The translations under genes were made by a program, and so were the position numbers. The notes beneath the pieces were generated by a model. That model was not told the DNA's origin. It worked only from the letters and a program-made list of their open reading frames with translations, and ran no database searches. Positions 18,079 to 27,696 of a stretch of DNA of 38,344 bases are shown here, piece after piece. Source of the DNA: JBATBW01 sp049662565 (GTDB taxonomy: Bacteria > Bacillota_I > Bacilli_A > Erysipelotrichales > Erysipelotrichaceae); the NCBI GenBank assembly GCA_049662565.1, contig JBATBW010000121.1:1-38344 (forward strand), written 5' to 3'. Positions within the stretch are counted from its first letter, which is position 1, and the number at the start of each line of letters is the position of its first letter.

Positions 18079-18681
18079 TCAACTTCCTTTAAATTCTTCC
18101 ATGGTACTGCATTCACTACTGCTAATTCCTTCCCTTATTAATACTGTTTTAATTGTCTTACAAATAATTCTAAAATCTAATGAAAGCGAACATTCTTTAG
18201 TATATTTGACATCTAAATTAAATTTTTCTTCCCAACTTATTGCATTCCTTCCATTAACTTGAGCAAGACCAGTTAAGCCAGGTTTGACATCGTGCCTATG
18301 TTTTTGTGTATCATTGTATAAAGGAAGATATTTCACCAAAAGTGGTCTTGGACCAACTATTGACATGTCTCCTTTAAGAATATTAAACAATTCTGGCAGT
18401 TCATCCAAAGAGGTTGATCTTAACTTCTTCCCAAATTTTGTAAGACGTAATTCATCACTTAGCAGTTCACCTTTTTCATCAGTTTTACTTGTCATCGTAC
18501 GGAACTTATACATTTTAAAGATCTTACTATCTTTCCCTGGCCTATCTTGAACGAAAATAATAGGACTACCTAATTTTATTCTGATCAACAATGAAACTAT
18601 TAAATAAATAGGACTAAGTAAAATAATTGTAATTAATGAAATTATAATATCAAAAGTCCTTTTAAAAAATGACTTATACAT
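18079..18681 (-). CDS. pglC: PglC-type initiating phosphoglycosyltransferase
   Basis: Monotopic phosphoglycosyltransferase of 200 residues that transfers a sugar-1-phosphate from a UDP-sugar to undecaprenyl phosphate and so starts the repeat unit. It has a single re-entrant hydrophobic segment at residues 11-34. The family signatures are FVQDRPGKDSKIFKMYKFRTM, then STSLDELPELFNILKGDMSIVGPRPLL with the catalytic Asp-Glu pair (LDELPE), and KPGLTGLAQVNGR. Its small size fits PglC rather than the long WbaP/WcaJ type, which carries extra helices. The start overlaps the pglE stop by one base (TAATG). It sits with pglF, pglE and pglD, so the first sugar is probably a bacillosamine derivative. Confidence 0.93.
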   Translation of the reverse strand: MYKSFFKRTFDIIISLITIILLSPIYLIVSLLIRIKLGSPIIFVQDRPGKDSKIFKMYKFRTMTSKTDEKGELLSDELRLTKFGKKLRSTSLDELPELFNILKGDMSIVGPRPLLVKYLPLYNDTQKHRHDVKPGLTGLAQVNGRNAISWEEKFNLDVKYTKECSLSLDFRIICKTIKTVLIREGISSSECSTMEEFKGS

Positions 18682-19907
18682 TATTCAAAGCATCCTTTAA
18701 CTATTTCGATAATTTTATCTTGATCCTCAATTGTCATTTTATTATCGCTTGGTAAACACAATCCTCTATTAAAAATATCCATACCAATATCAGTTGTCTC
18801 TCCTGCAATATATGCATTAGTGTTTGACCTACCATTTCCATCTTTTGTTATAAATGGGTTCATTCTAAATATTGGTTGCATATGCATAGGCTTCCAAATT
18901 GGTCTTCCTTCGGCATTATGTTTATTAAGGACATCTAAAATTTCAGATGGGCAACTTTTGCCCTTCTCAGAAATAAAAACAACTTCATTTTCACTTCTAA
19001 CTTGTTTACACATTGCCTCTTTATTAATTAACATACATGACAACCAAAAATTAGGCTCTGAATTTTTTTCATCATAAGGGTTCAAACTAACAGGTAAATC
19101 CTTAAAACCTTCTTTATATCTTTCATATATTTCCTTTTTTTTCGAAATATGATTTTCTAAATAAGGTATTTGCCCTCTTATTACCCCAGCAATTACGTTA
19201 GACATTCTATAATTATATCCTACTTCCTCGTGTTGATACCAAGGAGCATTTTCTCTCGATTGTGTCGACCACTTTCTAGCTTTATTCGATGCCACTAAAG
19301 AATCCGTCAGTAACATTCCCCCAGCTGATCCAGTGATAATTTTGTTGCCATTAAATGATATACAGTTGTACTTCCCAAATGTACCAGTTTGTACACCTCT
19401 ATAAGTAGCCCCTAAAGACTCAGCAGCATCTTCAATAATTAGGGCATTATGCTTATCACATATATTTTTAATCTCATTAATTTTTCCGGGTACTCCGTAT
19501 AAATTAACTAGAACAACAACTTTAACATCCGGATAAAGTTCAAAGGCCTTTTCTAATGCAAGTGGATCCATATTCCAAGTGTCGTACTCTGTATCTATAA
19601 AAATCGGCACCCCTCCTTCGTACACAACTGGATTGACAGTCGCACTAAAAGTCATGTCCGAGCAAAATACATGGTCTCCATGCTTAATTCCCGCAAGTTT
19701 CATTGCTAAATGCAGAGAAGATGTTCCCGAAGCTAATCCTACAGCATATTTGCATCCAACTTTTTCACATATCAATCTTTCAACCTCGTCAATATTTTTA
19801 CCAACGGTTGACATCCAGTTAGTTTCATATGCTTCCGTTACATACTTCAATTCATCACCATGCATGGTTGGACTTGATAGCCAAACTTTATTTTTAAATT
19901 TATCCAT
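18681..19907 (-). CDS. pglE: PglE-type DegT/DnrJ/EryC1 aminotransferase
   Basis: PLP-dependent sugar aminotransferase of 408 residues. GSMHGDE-like start (SSPTMHGDELKYV), then TNWMSTVGKNIDEVE, GLASGTSSLHLAM, IIEDAAESLGA and the PLP lysine K189 in SFNGNKIITGSAGGML. The lysine rules out an E1-type 3-dehydrase (DdhC), where it is His. The expected reaction is transfer of an amino group from glutamate to C4 of UDP-4-keto-6-deoxy-GlcNAc made by PglF. ATG 19907 is preceded by GGAGGA; a TTG at 19919 lies in the ribosome-binding site itself and is rejected. A 156-base AT-rich gap (19908-20063) separates it from pglF; I see no convincing terminator or promoter there. Confidence 0.92.
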   Translation of the reverse strand: MDKFKNKVWLSSPTMHGDELKYVTEAYETNWMSTVGKNIDEVERLICEKVGCKYAVGLASGTSSLHLAMKLAGIKHGDHVFCSDMTFSATVNPVVYEGGVPIFIDTEYDTWNMDPLALEKAFELYPDVKVVVLVNLYGVPGKINEIKNICDKHNALIIEDAAESLGATYRGVQTGTFGKYNCISFNGNKIITGSAGGMLLTDSLVASNKARKWSTQSRENAPWYQHEEVGYNYRMSNVIAGVIRGQIPYLENHISKKKEIYERYKEGFKDLPVSLNPYDEKNSEPNFWLSCMLINKEAMCKQVRSENEVVFISEKGKSCPSEILDVLNKHNAEGRPIWKPMHMQPIFRMNPFITKDGNGRSNTNAYIAGETTDIGMDIFNRGLCLPSDNKMTIEDQDKIIEIVKGCFE

Positions 19908-20063
19908 ATTTTCCTCCAAATAACGTTAATACACCACCACAATTTACATATTTCGCTTACGTAATAAGACTACGCTAATTATTTTGTGATATTAACAATT
20001 ATTAATTTTTTTAATAAAACAATTTATTTAAAAAACAACATTCCACTTTTCTTGCTTTATTCC

Positions 20064-21989
20064 TCATTTTTCATTAGTATTTTCACACAAATTATTAAAT
20101 CTATCATAGATTTCTTTGTCCCTTAAGATATCCTCTTTCTTAATATGGTAGCTTGGAACAATTTCAGAAACAATGCTTTTAACATCAAAACTTTCTTCTT
20201 CAACTTTTTTCTCTAAACGAGTTAACCCATTGACAAATTTATCTATTTCAATATTAATTGGTTTTCCGATAAAAATTAATTTGTTATCGGTTTTTTGAAG
20301 CCCTTCTTCATCTCTCAATAATTCTTCAAACAATTTTTCACCTGGTCTTAGTCCTGTATACTCTATTTCCATATCTACACCCAAAGTATACCCCGAAAGA
20401 CGAATTAGATTTTTGGCAAGATCGGCTATTTTTACCGGTTCCCCCATGTCTAAAACAAATATTTCTCCCCCATTAGCAAATGCTCCTGCTTGTAATACAA
20501 GTGACACTGCCTCCGGTATTGTCATAAAGTAACGAATTATATCGGGGTGGGTTACTGTTACCGGACCCCCTTGTGCCATTTGTTTTTTAAATAACGGAAT
20601 TACACTACCGTTGCTTCCTAAAACATTACCAAATCTAACCGCAACAAATTCGGTGTTTGACTGTGCAGCGAACATTTGAATAATCATTTCACACATGCGT
20701 TTTGATGCTCCCATTATATTAGTTGGATTAACTGCTTTATCAGTTGAAATTAACACAAATTTTTCAACACCATACTTGTCAGCAGCTTTTGCCGTCTTAT
20801 ATGTCCCAAAAACATTATTCTTGATTGCTTCATTTGGACTATCTTCCATTAATGGAACGTGTTTGTGCGCCGCAGCATGAAAGACAATGTTTGGTCTATA
20901 CATGCTCATGATGCTTTCAATACGATTTGTGTTTCTTACAGAACCAATTAAAACTTCTAAATGCAAATATTGATATTTTGCTTTTAACTCTTGTTGGATA
21001 TCATAAGCATTGTTTTCATAAATATCAAATATGATTAAACATTTCGGCTTATAGCTTGCAATTTGTCTACACAACTCACTTCCGATTGATCCTCCCCCAC
21101 CGGTTACTAATACTGTTTTCCCTTTAATATACTCTTTAACACTTTCCATATCAATTTTAATTGAGTCGCGACCTAATAAATCTTCTATGGCAACATCTCT
21201 TAAACTAGAAACACTAACATCTCCGTTAATCAATTGATAAACTCCAGGCAAAACCTTAAGTTTACAAGATGTCTTGTTACATAAATTTAAAATTTCGCTC
21301 AATTCTTTTTTATCAATAGATGGCATAGCAATAATTATTTCGTCTATCTCATACTTGTCAGCATTAGCAACAATTGTATCTCTTCCCCCTACAATTGGAA
21401 CTGCATGAATATATTTACCCTTTTTTGACGGGTTGTCATCTATAACACATATTACTTTTTTATTTGTCAATTCACTTCTAATTAATTCTGAAATTATTAT
21501 GCTTCCCGCATCGCCTGCACCAACGACCATTGTCCTTTTGTACTTTTTGCTTCTATTCTTTGTATTCTGAATTATTAATTTTAAACTTCTATATGAAAAC
21601 CTTGTAAGGAAAGTTAAAAATAATTCCAAGAAAAAGTAAAAGACAAAAAAACTTCTTGGAATATTCAACTGCAACATAACCATCCCAAAAGCCAATAAAA
21701 TAGTATTAATAAATGTTGCCATCATTATAAGTACTAATTCATGAGAACTCGCGAAAGCCCAAACACTATTATAAAGTTTAAACAAATAGAATATTATAAT
21801 AACCGTTATTACTTGAATAGGCAAATACTTTATCATTGAATCATAAAACACTGGTGGTATTGATCCTAATTTTAAATCGAATCTTAACGCCAAGGCTAGG
21901 TAACAACTAGCTATAACGAATAAAACATCACTAATTGCTAATAAAATCATTCGCGTTTTTGAACTTTTTATTAAATTACTAAAATCCAT
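20064..21989 (-). CDS. pglF: PglF/CapD-type membrane UDP-GlcNAc 4,6-dehydratase
   Basis: Polytopic dehydratase of 641 residues. Four hydrophobic segments occupy residues 12-110. They are followed by a nucleotide-binding domain (VVGAGDAGSIIISELI, near residue 150) and the catalytic SDR domain (VLVTGGGGSIGSELCRQI near 290, FHAAAHKHVPLMEDSP, STDKAVNPTNIMGASKRM with Met in place of Tyr, and LRPGEKLFEELL). This is the architecture of PglF, CapD and WbpM, which make UDP-4-keto-6-deoxy-GlcNAc. It is the first gene of the polysaccharide operon, read from the promoter at 22052-22062. ATG 21989 has AGGAAAGAGG upstream and is preferred over TTG 21995. The following pglE, pglC and pglD support the bacillosamine assignment. 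Confidence 0.93.
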   Translation of the reverse strand: MDFSNLIKSSKTRMILLAISDVLFVIASCYLALALRFDLKLGSIPPVFYDSMIKYLPIQVITVIIIFYLFKLYNSVWAFASSHELVLIMMATFINTILLAFGMVMLQLNIPRSFFVFYFFLELFLTFLTRFSYRSLKLIIQNTKNRSKKYKRTMVVGAGDAGSIIISELIRSELTNKKVICVIDDNPSKKGKYIHAVPIVGGRDTIVANADKYEIDEIIIAMPSIDKKELSEILNLCNKTSCKLKVLPGVYQLINGDVSVSSLRDVAIEDLLGRDSIKIDMESVKEYIKGKTVLVTGGGGSIGSELCRQIASYKPKCLIIFDIYENNAYDIQQELKAKYQYLHLEVLIGSVRNTNRIESIMSMYRPNIVFHAAAHKHVPLMEDSPNEAIKNNVFGTYKTAKAADKYGVEKFVLISTDKAVNPTNIMGASKRMCEMIIQMFAAQSNTEFVAVRFGNVLGSNGSVIPLFKKQMAQGGPVTVTHPDIIRYFMTIPEAVSLVLQAGAFANGGEIFVLDMGEPVKIADLAKNLIRLSGYTLGVDMEIEYTGLRPGEKLFEELLRDEEGLQKTDNKLIFIGKPINIEIDKFVNGLTRLEKKVEEESFDVKSIVSEIVPSYHIKKEDILRDKEIYDRFNNLCENTNEK

Positions 21990-22051
21990 GACCAACCTCT
22001 TTCCTAAAAATAGTAGTTTAAGACTATCGAAACATCCTATAAAACATTTTT

Positions 22052-22080
22052 ATTATATCACATATCATAATCAACATAAA
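22052..22080 (-). promoter_or_regulatory. Extended -10 promoter of the polysaccharide operon
   Basis: On the minus strand the bases read TGTGATATAAT (22062-22052): a perfect TATAAT with the TGn extension directly before it. A weak -35 (TTTATG, 22075-22080) lies 17 bases upstream. Transcription would start near 22045, about 55 bases before pglF. The 231-base gap 21990-22220 holds nothing else that I recognise except an AT-only palindrome at 22167-22180. Confidence 0.65.
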
Positions 22081-22220
22081 TAACATTTAGATACTCTACT
22101 TTTTTGTAACTACATCTTTATTAAACTTAGCAAAATACACAAATACTATTTAGTTGAATTATGCATATATTTATAAATATACATCATCAAATAAAAACCC
22201 TTTAATATTTAATTTAAAAA

Positions 22221-24083
22221 TCATTGCTTGTCAACCCACCTAATATGCTTCCCTACACTCTTATTACCATCTGGAATTGATGTATAATCCCCATACATTT
22301 CTTTCAAAACCGCATCTGCGTTAACAGGGATTTGGAATTTATATGATTCAAATGCATTTGGTGAAATAATACCGAACTTCATTTCATTGGTATATAGCCA
22401 ATCTTTTTCAAAATATGGTCCAGCCTTTTTATAATTACTAATATAATTTGGTGAATAACTATAATATTTTGACTTGCTATTTTTTGTTAATTTAGTGTAC
22501 CAATTTAAACGATTAATATATTTCACTCGTAATTTATCATAAGATCTCTTATCTTGATTAAAAATCACTTTGTTTTCCGCTCGCTTCAAACGGATATTTA
22601 GCGGATGAACACATACGTACCTAAATAATTTATCAAGAAACAGCGGTTTGATCGATACTTGATAGCCATATACATCAATAAATAATCCTCTTTGATTATA
22701 TTCTTTAAATAGCATACTATCATTCTCATATGTTTTGAAGTTATTATTCCTTATTCTAAAGTTCGATAACCTTGGAGAATACCATTTATCAAATGAATCA
22801 CCATTATCTCTTTCTATATATGTTTGAATTCCATAGTTTGATTGATTTTCGAAACCCTTAATTAATGCTTTTTCCGCTTTCTCAATTAAATCAAATGGTA
22901 TTGCAAGATCGACATCGTCATCCCATGGTATGAAACCATATTCTAAGTTATTGGCATTTTTATTTTTCGGTCGCATATTTCCAATTAAAGTGCCTCCATC
23001 TAACACATATGGTATATTATTCTCATTTAGTATATCCGTAGATATCTTTAACATTTTCAGTAACTCGCTTTGCACATCACTAAACGATATCACATCTTTG
23101 GTTGAAACACTTACAAAATCATAGGCATTAGATGCTATCTCGAAGCTATTTTCTTCTAATACAGTATTAGATATGTTCGCTAATTTTTTTCTATACTCAT
23201 TCAACTCATTTTTATATACACTGTCTTCTCTTAAATTAAACAACCTTATAAATTTGGGAACAATAGTGGTATGCCTTCTAACTTCAAAAACCACATTTTG
23301 TAAAGCTCTAATATTAAATTGTTCAATTTCTACTTCCGTGTTAAGTCCTTTAATTTTCCCTAGTATTTCTTCTAATTCTTGTTCTTTATCTTTTGTAGAT
23401 ACTACATAACTAGATAACTCCAAAAATATTTGCGATATAGTTAGTAACAGCAATATTATTTTGTCCATATCATTCAAACGATATACATTAATAAAAAACA
23501 AAATAACAATAATAATTAATATGATTGTAAACAATCTATTATGATCAATATAAATGTATTTAGAGTAAATAAGATTATCAATTTGACACAACATCTTATT
23601 TTTAATTTCTGAATTCTTTACACTATCACCAATAAACCGTTCACCATACCAACTATCATACTTTAAGTTATCTTTTACACACTTACGATTTAACACTTTA
23701 TCACCTAATTTTTTTAAATAATTATCATCAAAAGTAAATAAATAAGGTTCTTTCTCAATTCCTAAAACTTCCTCATCATATTTCTCGCGAAAACAATTAG
23801 AAATATCTAAATATTTATTAACAACCACTTTACACTTAATAGACAAAAACCAAGCTACTATAGTAATACACCCGACAAATATATCTGTATTAATAGTTAA
23901 ATTAGACCATACAAAATTTTCATGTTTATTAGACACAATTAAAACAGCTAACAACACAGATGGTGCTAGCACAATAACAGTATTCAACTGCGATAATTTC
24001 CTCGCTATTTCAAAATAATAATCTCTAATTATAAGAAGATCTATACTTTCTTTTTTATGTGTATTAATAAGTATCTTATTCAT
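22221..24083 (-). CDS. S-4TM-like membrane module fused to a LicD-type nucleotidyltransferase-fold domain
   Basis: Protein of 620 residues with two parts. Residues about 20-310 contain two helices (33-50 and 65-83), a cytoplasmic stretch and two more helices (184-201 and 207-228). A charged, coiled-coil-like tail (231-310) ends this part. Between the helix pairs are NCFREKYDEEVLGI, YDSWYGE and MLCQIDNLIYSKYIYIDHNR. These match from memory the FD-x-x-V, WY and CQ-x-x-N patterns of S-4TM pore-forming effectors. Residues about 335-620 are a LicD domain: YVLDGGTLIG (360-367), the metal-binding PWDDDVDLAIP (386-396) and a long C-terminal part. LicD proteins transfer phosphocholine or similar groups to glycans. 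The start is ATG 24083 after AGGGGG. It has its own promoter, and the role is unknown: glycan decoration or a conflict effector. Confidence 0.78.
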   Translation of the reverse strand: MNKILINTHKKESIDLLIIRDYYFEIARKLSQLNTVIVLAPSVLLAVLIVSNKHENFVWSNLTINTDIFVGCITIVAWFLSIKCKVVVNKYLDISNCFREKYDEEVLGIEKEPYLFTFDDNYLKKLGDKVLNRKCVKDNLKYDSWYGERFIGDSVKNSEIKNKMLCQIDNLIYSKYIYIDHNRLFTIILIIIVILFFINVYRLNDMDKIILLLLTISQIFLELSSYVVSTKDKEQELEEILGKIKGLNTEVEIEQFNIRALQNVVFEVRRHTTIVPKFIRLFNLREDSVYKNELNEYRKKLANISNTVLEENSFEIASNAYDFVSVSTKDVISFSDVQSELLKMLKISTDILNENNIPYVLDGGTLIGNMRPKNKNANNLEYGFIPWDDDVDLAIPFDLIEKAEKALIKGFENQSNYGIQTYIERDNGDSFDKWYSPRLSNFRIRNNNFKTYENDSMLFKEYNQRGLFIDVYGYQVSIKPLFLDKLFRYVCVHPLNIRLKRAENKVIFNQDKRSYDKLRVKYINRLNWYTKLTKNSKSKYYSYSPNYISNYKKAGPYFEKDWLYTNEMKFGIISPNAFESYKFQIPVNADAVLKEMYGDYTSIPDGNKSVGKHIRWVDKQ

Positions 24084-24107
24084 ACATATCCCCCTTAATA
24101 CCAACAT

Positions 24108-24136
24108 ATTATACCCCAAAATAAATAAAATAAAAA
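24108..24136 (-). promoter_or_regulatory. Promoter of the S-4TM/LicD gene
   Basis: Minus-strand TATAAT at 24113-24108 with a poor -35 (TTTTTA, 24136-24131) 17 bases upstream. It lies directly behind the PFOR terminator, whose T-tract it overlaps, and gives a leader of only about 15-20 bases. The -10 is a perfect match and the -35 is weak, so activity is likely but unproven. Confidence 0.5.
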
Positions 24137-24159
24137 CCCTAGCATTATATGTTAGGGTT
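24129..24159 (-). terminator. Rho-independent terminator of the PFOR gene
   Basis: Hairpin with arms AACCCTA (24135-24141) and TAGGGTT (24153-24159). It is extended inward by a G-T pair and CAT/ATG to a 3-base loop. On the minus strand it is followed by TTTTATTTTATTT. It begins 7 bases after the PFOR stop codon. Confidence 0.85.
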
Positions 24160-24166
24160 AATTACC

Positions 24167-27100
24167 TTATTGTGCTAATTTTTCTAAACGAGCAAATCTT
24201 CTCTTCGCATCTTCTAAAGTTTTATCTAACAATTCTTCAGCATGTTCTTTATTAATAATTGGCAACATATTGAATCTTGTTTCATTTAACATAAAGTCTT
24301 TAAACTTAGTGAAGTCTGGAGTCTTATAATCAATAGTTAAAGGTTGTTCATTAACTGGATTATATCTATACAATGGATAATATCCACATTCAACAGCCGC
24401 TTTTTGAACCTTTTGGTGATTCATTAATCCGCCCTTAATACCATGTTCAATACATGGACTATAAGCTAAGATTAAAGATGGTCCATCATATGCTTCAGCT
24501 TCTTTCAATGCCTTTAATGTTTGTAATCTATTAGCACCCATAGAAATAGAAGCAACATATACATGGCCATAAGCCATAGCAATTTGTCCTAAATCCTTCT
24601 TAGCCAATTTCTTACCACCAGCTGCAAACTTCGCAATAGATCCCGCTTGAGATGATTTAGATGATTGTCCACCAGTATTAGAATATACTTCTGTATCTAA
24701 TACTAAAATGTTAACATTTAAGTTATTAGCTATTACATGGTCTAATCCACCATAACCAATATCATATGCCCAACCGTCGCCACCAACGATCCAAACTGAT
24801 TTACTTACAAAGTCACGTTTTAACGCAGCCAATGCCGGAATCTTCGTATCCGCAATCTTACCTAAATCTTTTTCAAGTTTTTCTTCAACGACACGATTAC
24901 CTTTATTTTCTAAATATTCTTTAACAACAGCTGTTTCAGCAGCATCTAATTTATCCATATTGTTTTCTAACAATTCAACAATTTGGCGATCCTTAAACTC
25001 TTGAGCAACCTTCATACCAAAGCCATATTCAGCATTATCTTCAAATAATGAGTTAGCCCAAGCCACACCTTGACCATTCTTATCAGTAACAAATGGTGTG
25101 CTTGGAACACTACCACAATAAATAGAAGAACATCCAGTCGCATTTGCAACTAACATATCTTTACCAAACAATTGTGAAACTAGACGGTAATATGGAGTTT
25201 CACCACATCCACCACAAGAACCAGAAACTTCAAAATAAGGCATTAAGAATTGAGAACCCTTAATAGTATCTGCAGAATAATAACCAGTCTTATACTCAGT
25301 TTCTTTAAACAAGTAATTAGCTAAAGGAGCTTTAACTAATTCTTCATTTACATCAACCATTTCAAGAGCCTTATTACCCTTCATACCTGGACATTCAACA
25401 ACACATAATCCACAACCAACACAGTTATCAGGAGAAACTGATACACAGAAACTCAAGTTTTCTTCTGTAGCCTTAGGACTACCCATTGGTTTAATAACAT
25501 CAAAAGTTGTAGGAGCATTCTTAATTTCATCTTCACTCAATAAGAATGTTCTAATAGTAGCATGCGGACAAACATAAGAACAGAAGCCACATTGAATACA
25601 ATTATCAGGATTCCACTTCGGAACCATAGTCGCAATAGTACGATGTTCATCAAAAGAAACACTATTTCTAAATGAACCATCTAATAAATTATGTTTAGTA
25701 AATGCACTAACCGGCAAATCGTAACCTTCAAGTGAATTAATAGCCATAACATGATTATCAAAATAATCATCACCAGTCAACTTACGAAGACTACTAACTT
25801 CTAAATTAGCCCAAGAAGGATCAACAGCAATTTCCACCAAACCATCTTTACCATTATCAATAGCCTTATAGTTTAATTGAACAATTTCTTCACCCTTTTT
25901 ACTATAAGATTTCTTCGCAGCTTCCTTCATATAAGTAACCGCATCTTCATAAGGCATAATTTGTTCATTTAAAGCAAAGAAACTAGACTGTAAGATAGTA
26001 TTAGTTCTTCTACCCATACCGATGCTTTCCGCAATCTCAGTCGCATCAATAATATAGAACTTCGCATTCTTCTTAGCCAAATCGCGTTTAACACGATTAG
26101 GTAAATGATCAACAATATTATCTTTATTAAAAGTAGTATTCAATAAGAAAGTACCACCCTTCTTCAAGTTTCTAACCATATCATATTTCAATAAATAAGA
26201 ATCTAAAGAACAAGAAATAAAGTCCGCGTTTTGAACATAATAAGTAGACTTAATAGGTGAAGGACCAAATCGTAAATTACTACGAGTAGCACCACCAGCC
26301 TTCTTAGAATCATAAGCAAAATAAGCTTGAGAATACAAATCAGTATGATCACCTATAATCTTAATTGCATTCTTATTCGCACTAACCGTACCATCACTAC
26401 CTAAACCATAGAATAAACAAGAAGTATAATCAGTACGAGTAAAATATTCATCATCAACCTTTAAAGATAAATGAGTAACATCATCATTAATACTAATAGT
26501 AAATCCATCAATAGGAGATTCAACACTTAAATTATCATAAACAGCCTTAATATCCTTAGGTTGAGTATCCTTACTAGATAAACCATAACGACCACCTAAA
26601 ATAGTCTTAATATTCTTATAATTACATAAAACATCATAAACTTCTAAATATAAAGGTTCCCTAGCACCCATCTCTTTAGTACGATCTAAAACCGCAACTT
26701 TTTCTACCGATTCAGGTAAAACCGACAACAAGTGTTTCTTAGAGAAAGGACGATATAAATGAACTTTAACTAAACCAACTTTTTCACCCTTTTCATTTAA
26801 ATCATCAACAACTTCCTTAACTGTTTCAGTAACACTACCCATCGCAACAATAACTCTAGTAGCATCCTTAGCACCATAATAAGTAAAAGGAGCATATTCA
26901 CGACCAGTATGATCACTAATTTTCTTCATATAATCAGCAACAACATCTACAACCGCATCATAATGAGCATTTTGCGCTTCACGACCTTGGAAATAAATAT
27001 CATCATTTTCTGCACCACCACGAGTTAAAGGATTAGTATGAGGATTTAAAGCACGAGCCTTAAACGCTTCAACAGCATCCATATCAACCAATGACTTCAA

Positions 27101-27670
27101 AAATTCTTCATCAATAACTTCTACCTTTTGAATTTCATGAGAAGTTCTAAAACCATCAAAGAAATGCATAAAAGGAACACTAGCCTTAATCGCACTTAAA
27201 TGCGCAACACCAGCCAAATCCATTGCTTCTTGAACAGAATGCGAAGCAATCATACAAATACCAGTTTGACGACAAGCATAAATATCTTGATGATCACCAA
27301 AAATAGCCAATGAACGAGTAGCCAATGCACGAGCAGATACATGCAATACCGCCGGCAACAACTCACCAACCCATTTATAAATGTTAGGAATCATTAATAA
27401 TAAACCTTGCGAAGCAGTGAAAGTAGACGCCAACGCACCACCTTGTAAAGCTCCATGAACCGTACCAGCAGCACCACCTTCCGATTGCATTTCAATAACT
27501 TTTACTTCATTCCCAAATAAATTTTTACGATGTTTAGTTGCCCAAGCATCAACATGTTCCGCCATAGTACTAGACGGAGTAATAGGATAAATACCAGCCA
27601 CTTCAGTAAAACTATACGCAACATGCGCAGTAGCTTGGTTACCATCCATAGTTAAAAATTCTTTTGCCAT
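24167..27670 (-). CDS. nifJ: Pyruvate:ferredoxin (flavodoxin) oxidoreductase, single-chain
   Basis: Cytoplasmic PFOR of 1167 residues, the full family length. It oxidises pyruvate with CoA to acetyl-CoA and CO2 and reduces ferredoxin or flavodoxin. The N-terminal domain has GNQATAHVAYSFTEVAGIYPITPSS-type sequence. Two 4Fe-4S motifs are CIQCGFCSYVCP (about residue 690) and CVGCGLCVVECPG (about 753). The proximal cluster ligands include CGGCGETPY (about 820). The TPP site is GDGWAYDIGYGG with VYSNTGGQSSK (about 965-1000). It is monocistronic between its own promoter and terminator. It points to an anaerobic metabolism and supplies the acetyl-CoA that the thiolase at 15500-16756 could use. Strong strand bias in base composition suggests a resident, well-expressed gene. 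Confidence 0.98.
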   Translation of the reverse strand: MAKEFLTMDGNQATAHVAYSFTEVAGIYPITPSSTMAEHVDAWATKHRKNLFGNEVKVIEMQSEGGAAGTVHGALQGGALASTFTASQGLLLMIPNIYKWVGELLPAVLHVSARALATRSLAIFGDHQDIYACRQTGICMIASHSVQEAMDLAGVAHLSAIKASVPFMHFFDGFRTSHEIQKVEVIDEEFLKSLVDMDAVEAFKARALNPHTNPLTRGGAENDDIYFQGREAQNAHYDAVVDVVADYMKKISDHTGREYAPFTYYGAKDATRVIVAMGSVTETVKEVVDDLNEKGEKVGLVKVHLYRPFSKKHLLSVLPESVEKVAVLDRTKEMGAREPLYLEVYDVLCNYKNIKTILGGRYGLSSKDTQPKDIKAVYDNLSVESPIDGFTISINDDVTHLSLKVDDEYFTRTDYTSCLFYGLGSDGTVSANKNAIKIIGDHTDLYSQAYFAYDSKKAGGATRSNLRFGPSPIKSTYYVQNADFISCSLDSYLLKYDMVRNLKKGGTFLLNTTFNKDNIVDHLPNRVKRDLAKKNAKFYIIDATEIAESIGMGRRTNTILQSSFFALNEQIMPYEDAVTYMKEAAKKSYSKKGEEIVQLNYKAIDNGKDGLVEIAVDPSWANLEVSSLRKLTGDDYFDNHVMAINSLEGYDLPVSAFTKHNLLDGSFRNSVSFDEHRTIATMVPKWNPDNCIQCGFCSYVCPHATIRTFLLSEDEIKNAPTTFDVIKPMGSPKATEENLSFCVSVSPDNCVGCGLCVVECPGMKGNKALEMVDVNEELVKAPLANYLFKETEYKTGYYSADTIKGSQFLMPYFEVSGSCGGCGETPYYRLVSQLFGKDMLVANATGCSSIYCGSVPSTPFVTDKNGQGVAWANSLFEDNAEYGFGMKVAQEFKDRQIVELLENNMDKLDAAETAVVKEYLENKGNRVVEEKLEKDLGKIADTKIPALAALKRDFVSKSVWIVGGDGWAYDIGYGGLDHVIANNLNVNILVLDTEVYSNTGGQSSKSSQAGSIAKFAAGGKKLAKKDLGQIAMAYGHVYVASISMGANRLQTLKALKEAEAYDGPSLILAYSPCIEHGIKGGLMNHQKVQKAAVECGYYPLYRYNPVNEQPLTIDYKTPDFTKFKDFMLNETRFNMLPIINKEHAEELLDKTLEDAKRRFARLEKLAQ

Positions 27671-27696
27671 AATTTCCTCCTAATGTTAACTACACT

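Noticed and set aside
18681..19907. The DegT-family protein as the missing E1 3-dehydrase (DdhC) of a CDP-dideoxysugar pathway.
   Set aside because: It keeps the PLP-binding lysine in FNGNK, where E1 enzymes have histidine, and it is embedded with pglF and pglC far from the CDP-glucose genes.
19908..20063. Possible terminator or promoter in the AT-rich gap between pglF and pglE, including an 8-base TTACGTAA palindrome.
   Set aside because: Only AT-rich imperfect hairpins and no well-spaced -35/-10 pair could be found, so I cannot support a site.
22167..22180. Perfect palindrome ATATTTATAAATAT downstream of the LicD gene.
   Set aside because: It is pure AT in an AT-rich gap and has no GC stem or T-run, so it is weak as a terminator and may be chance.
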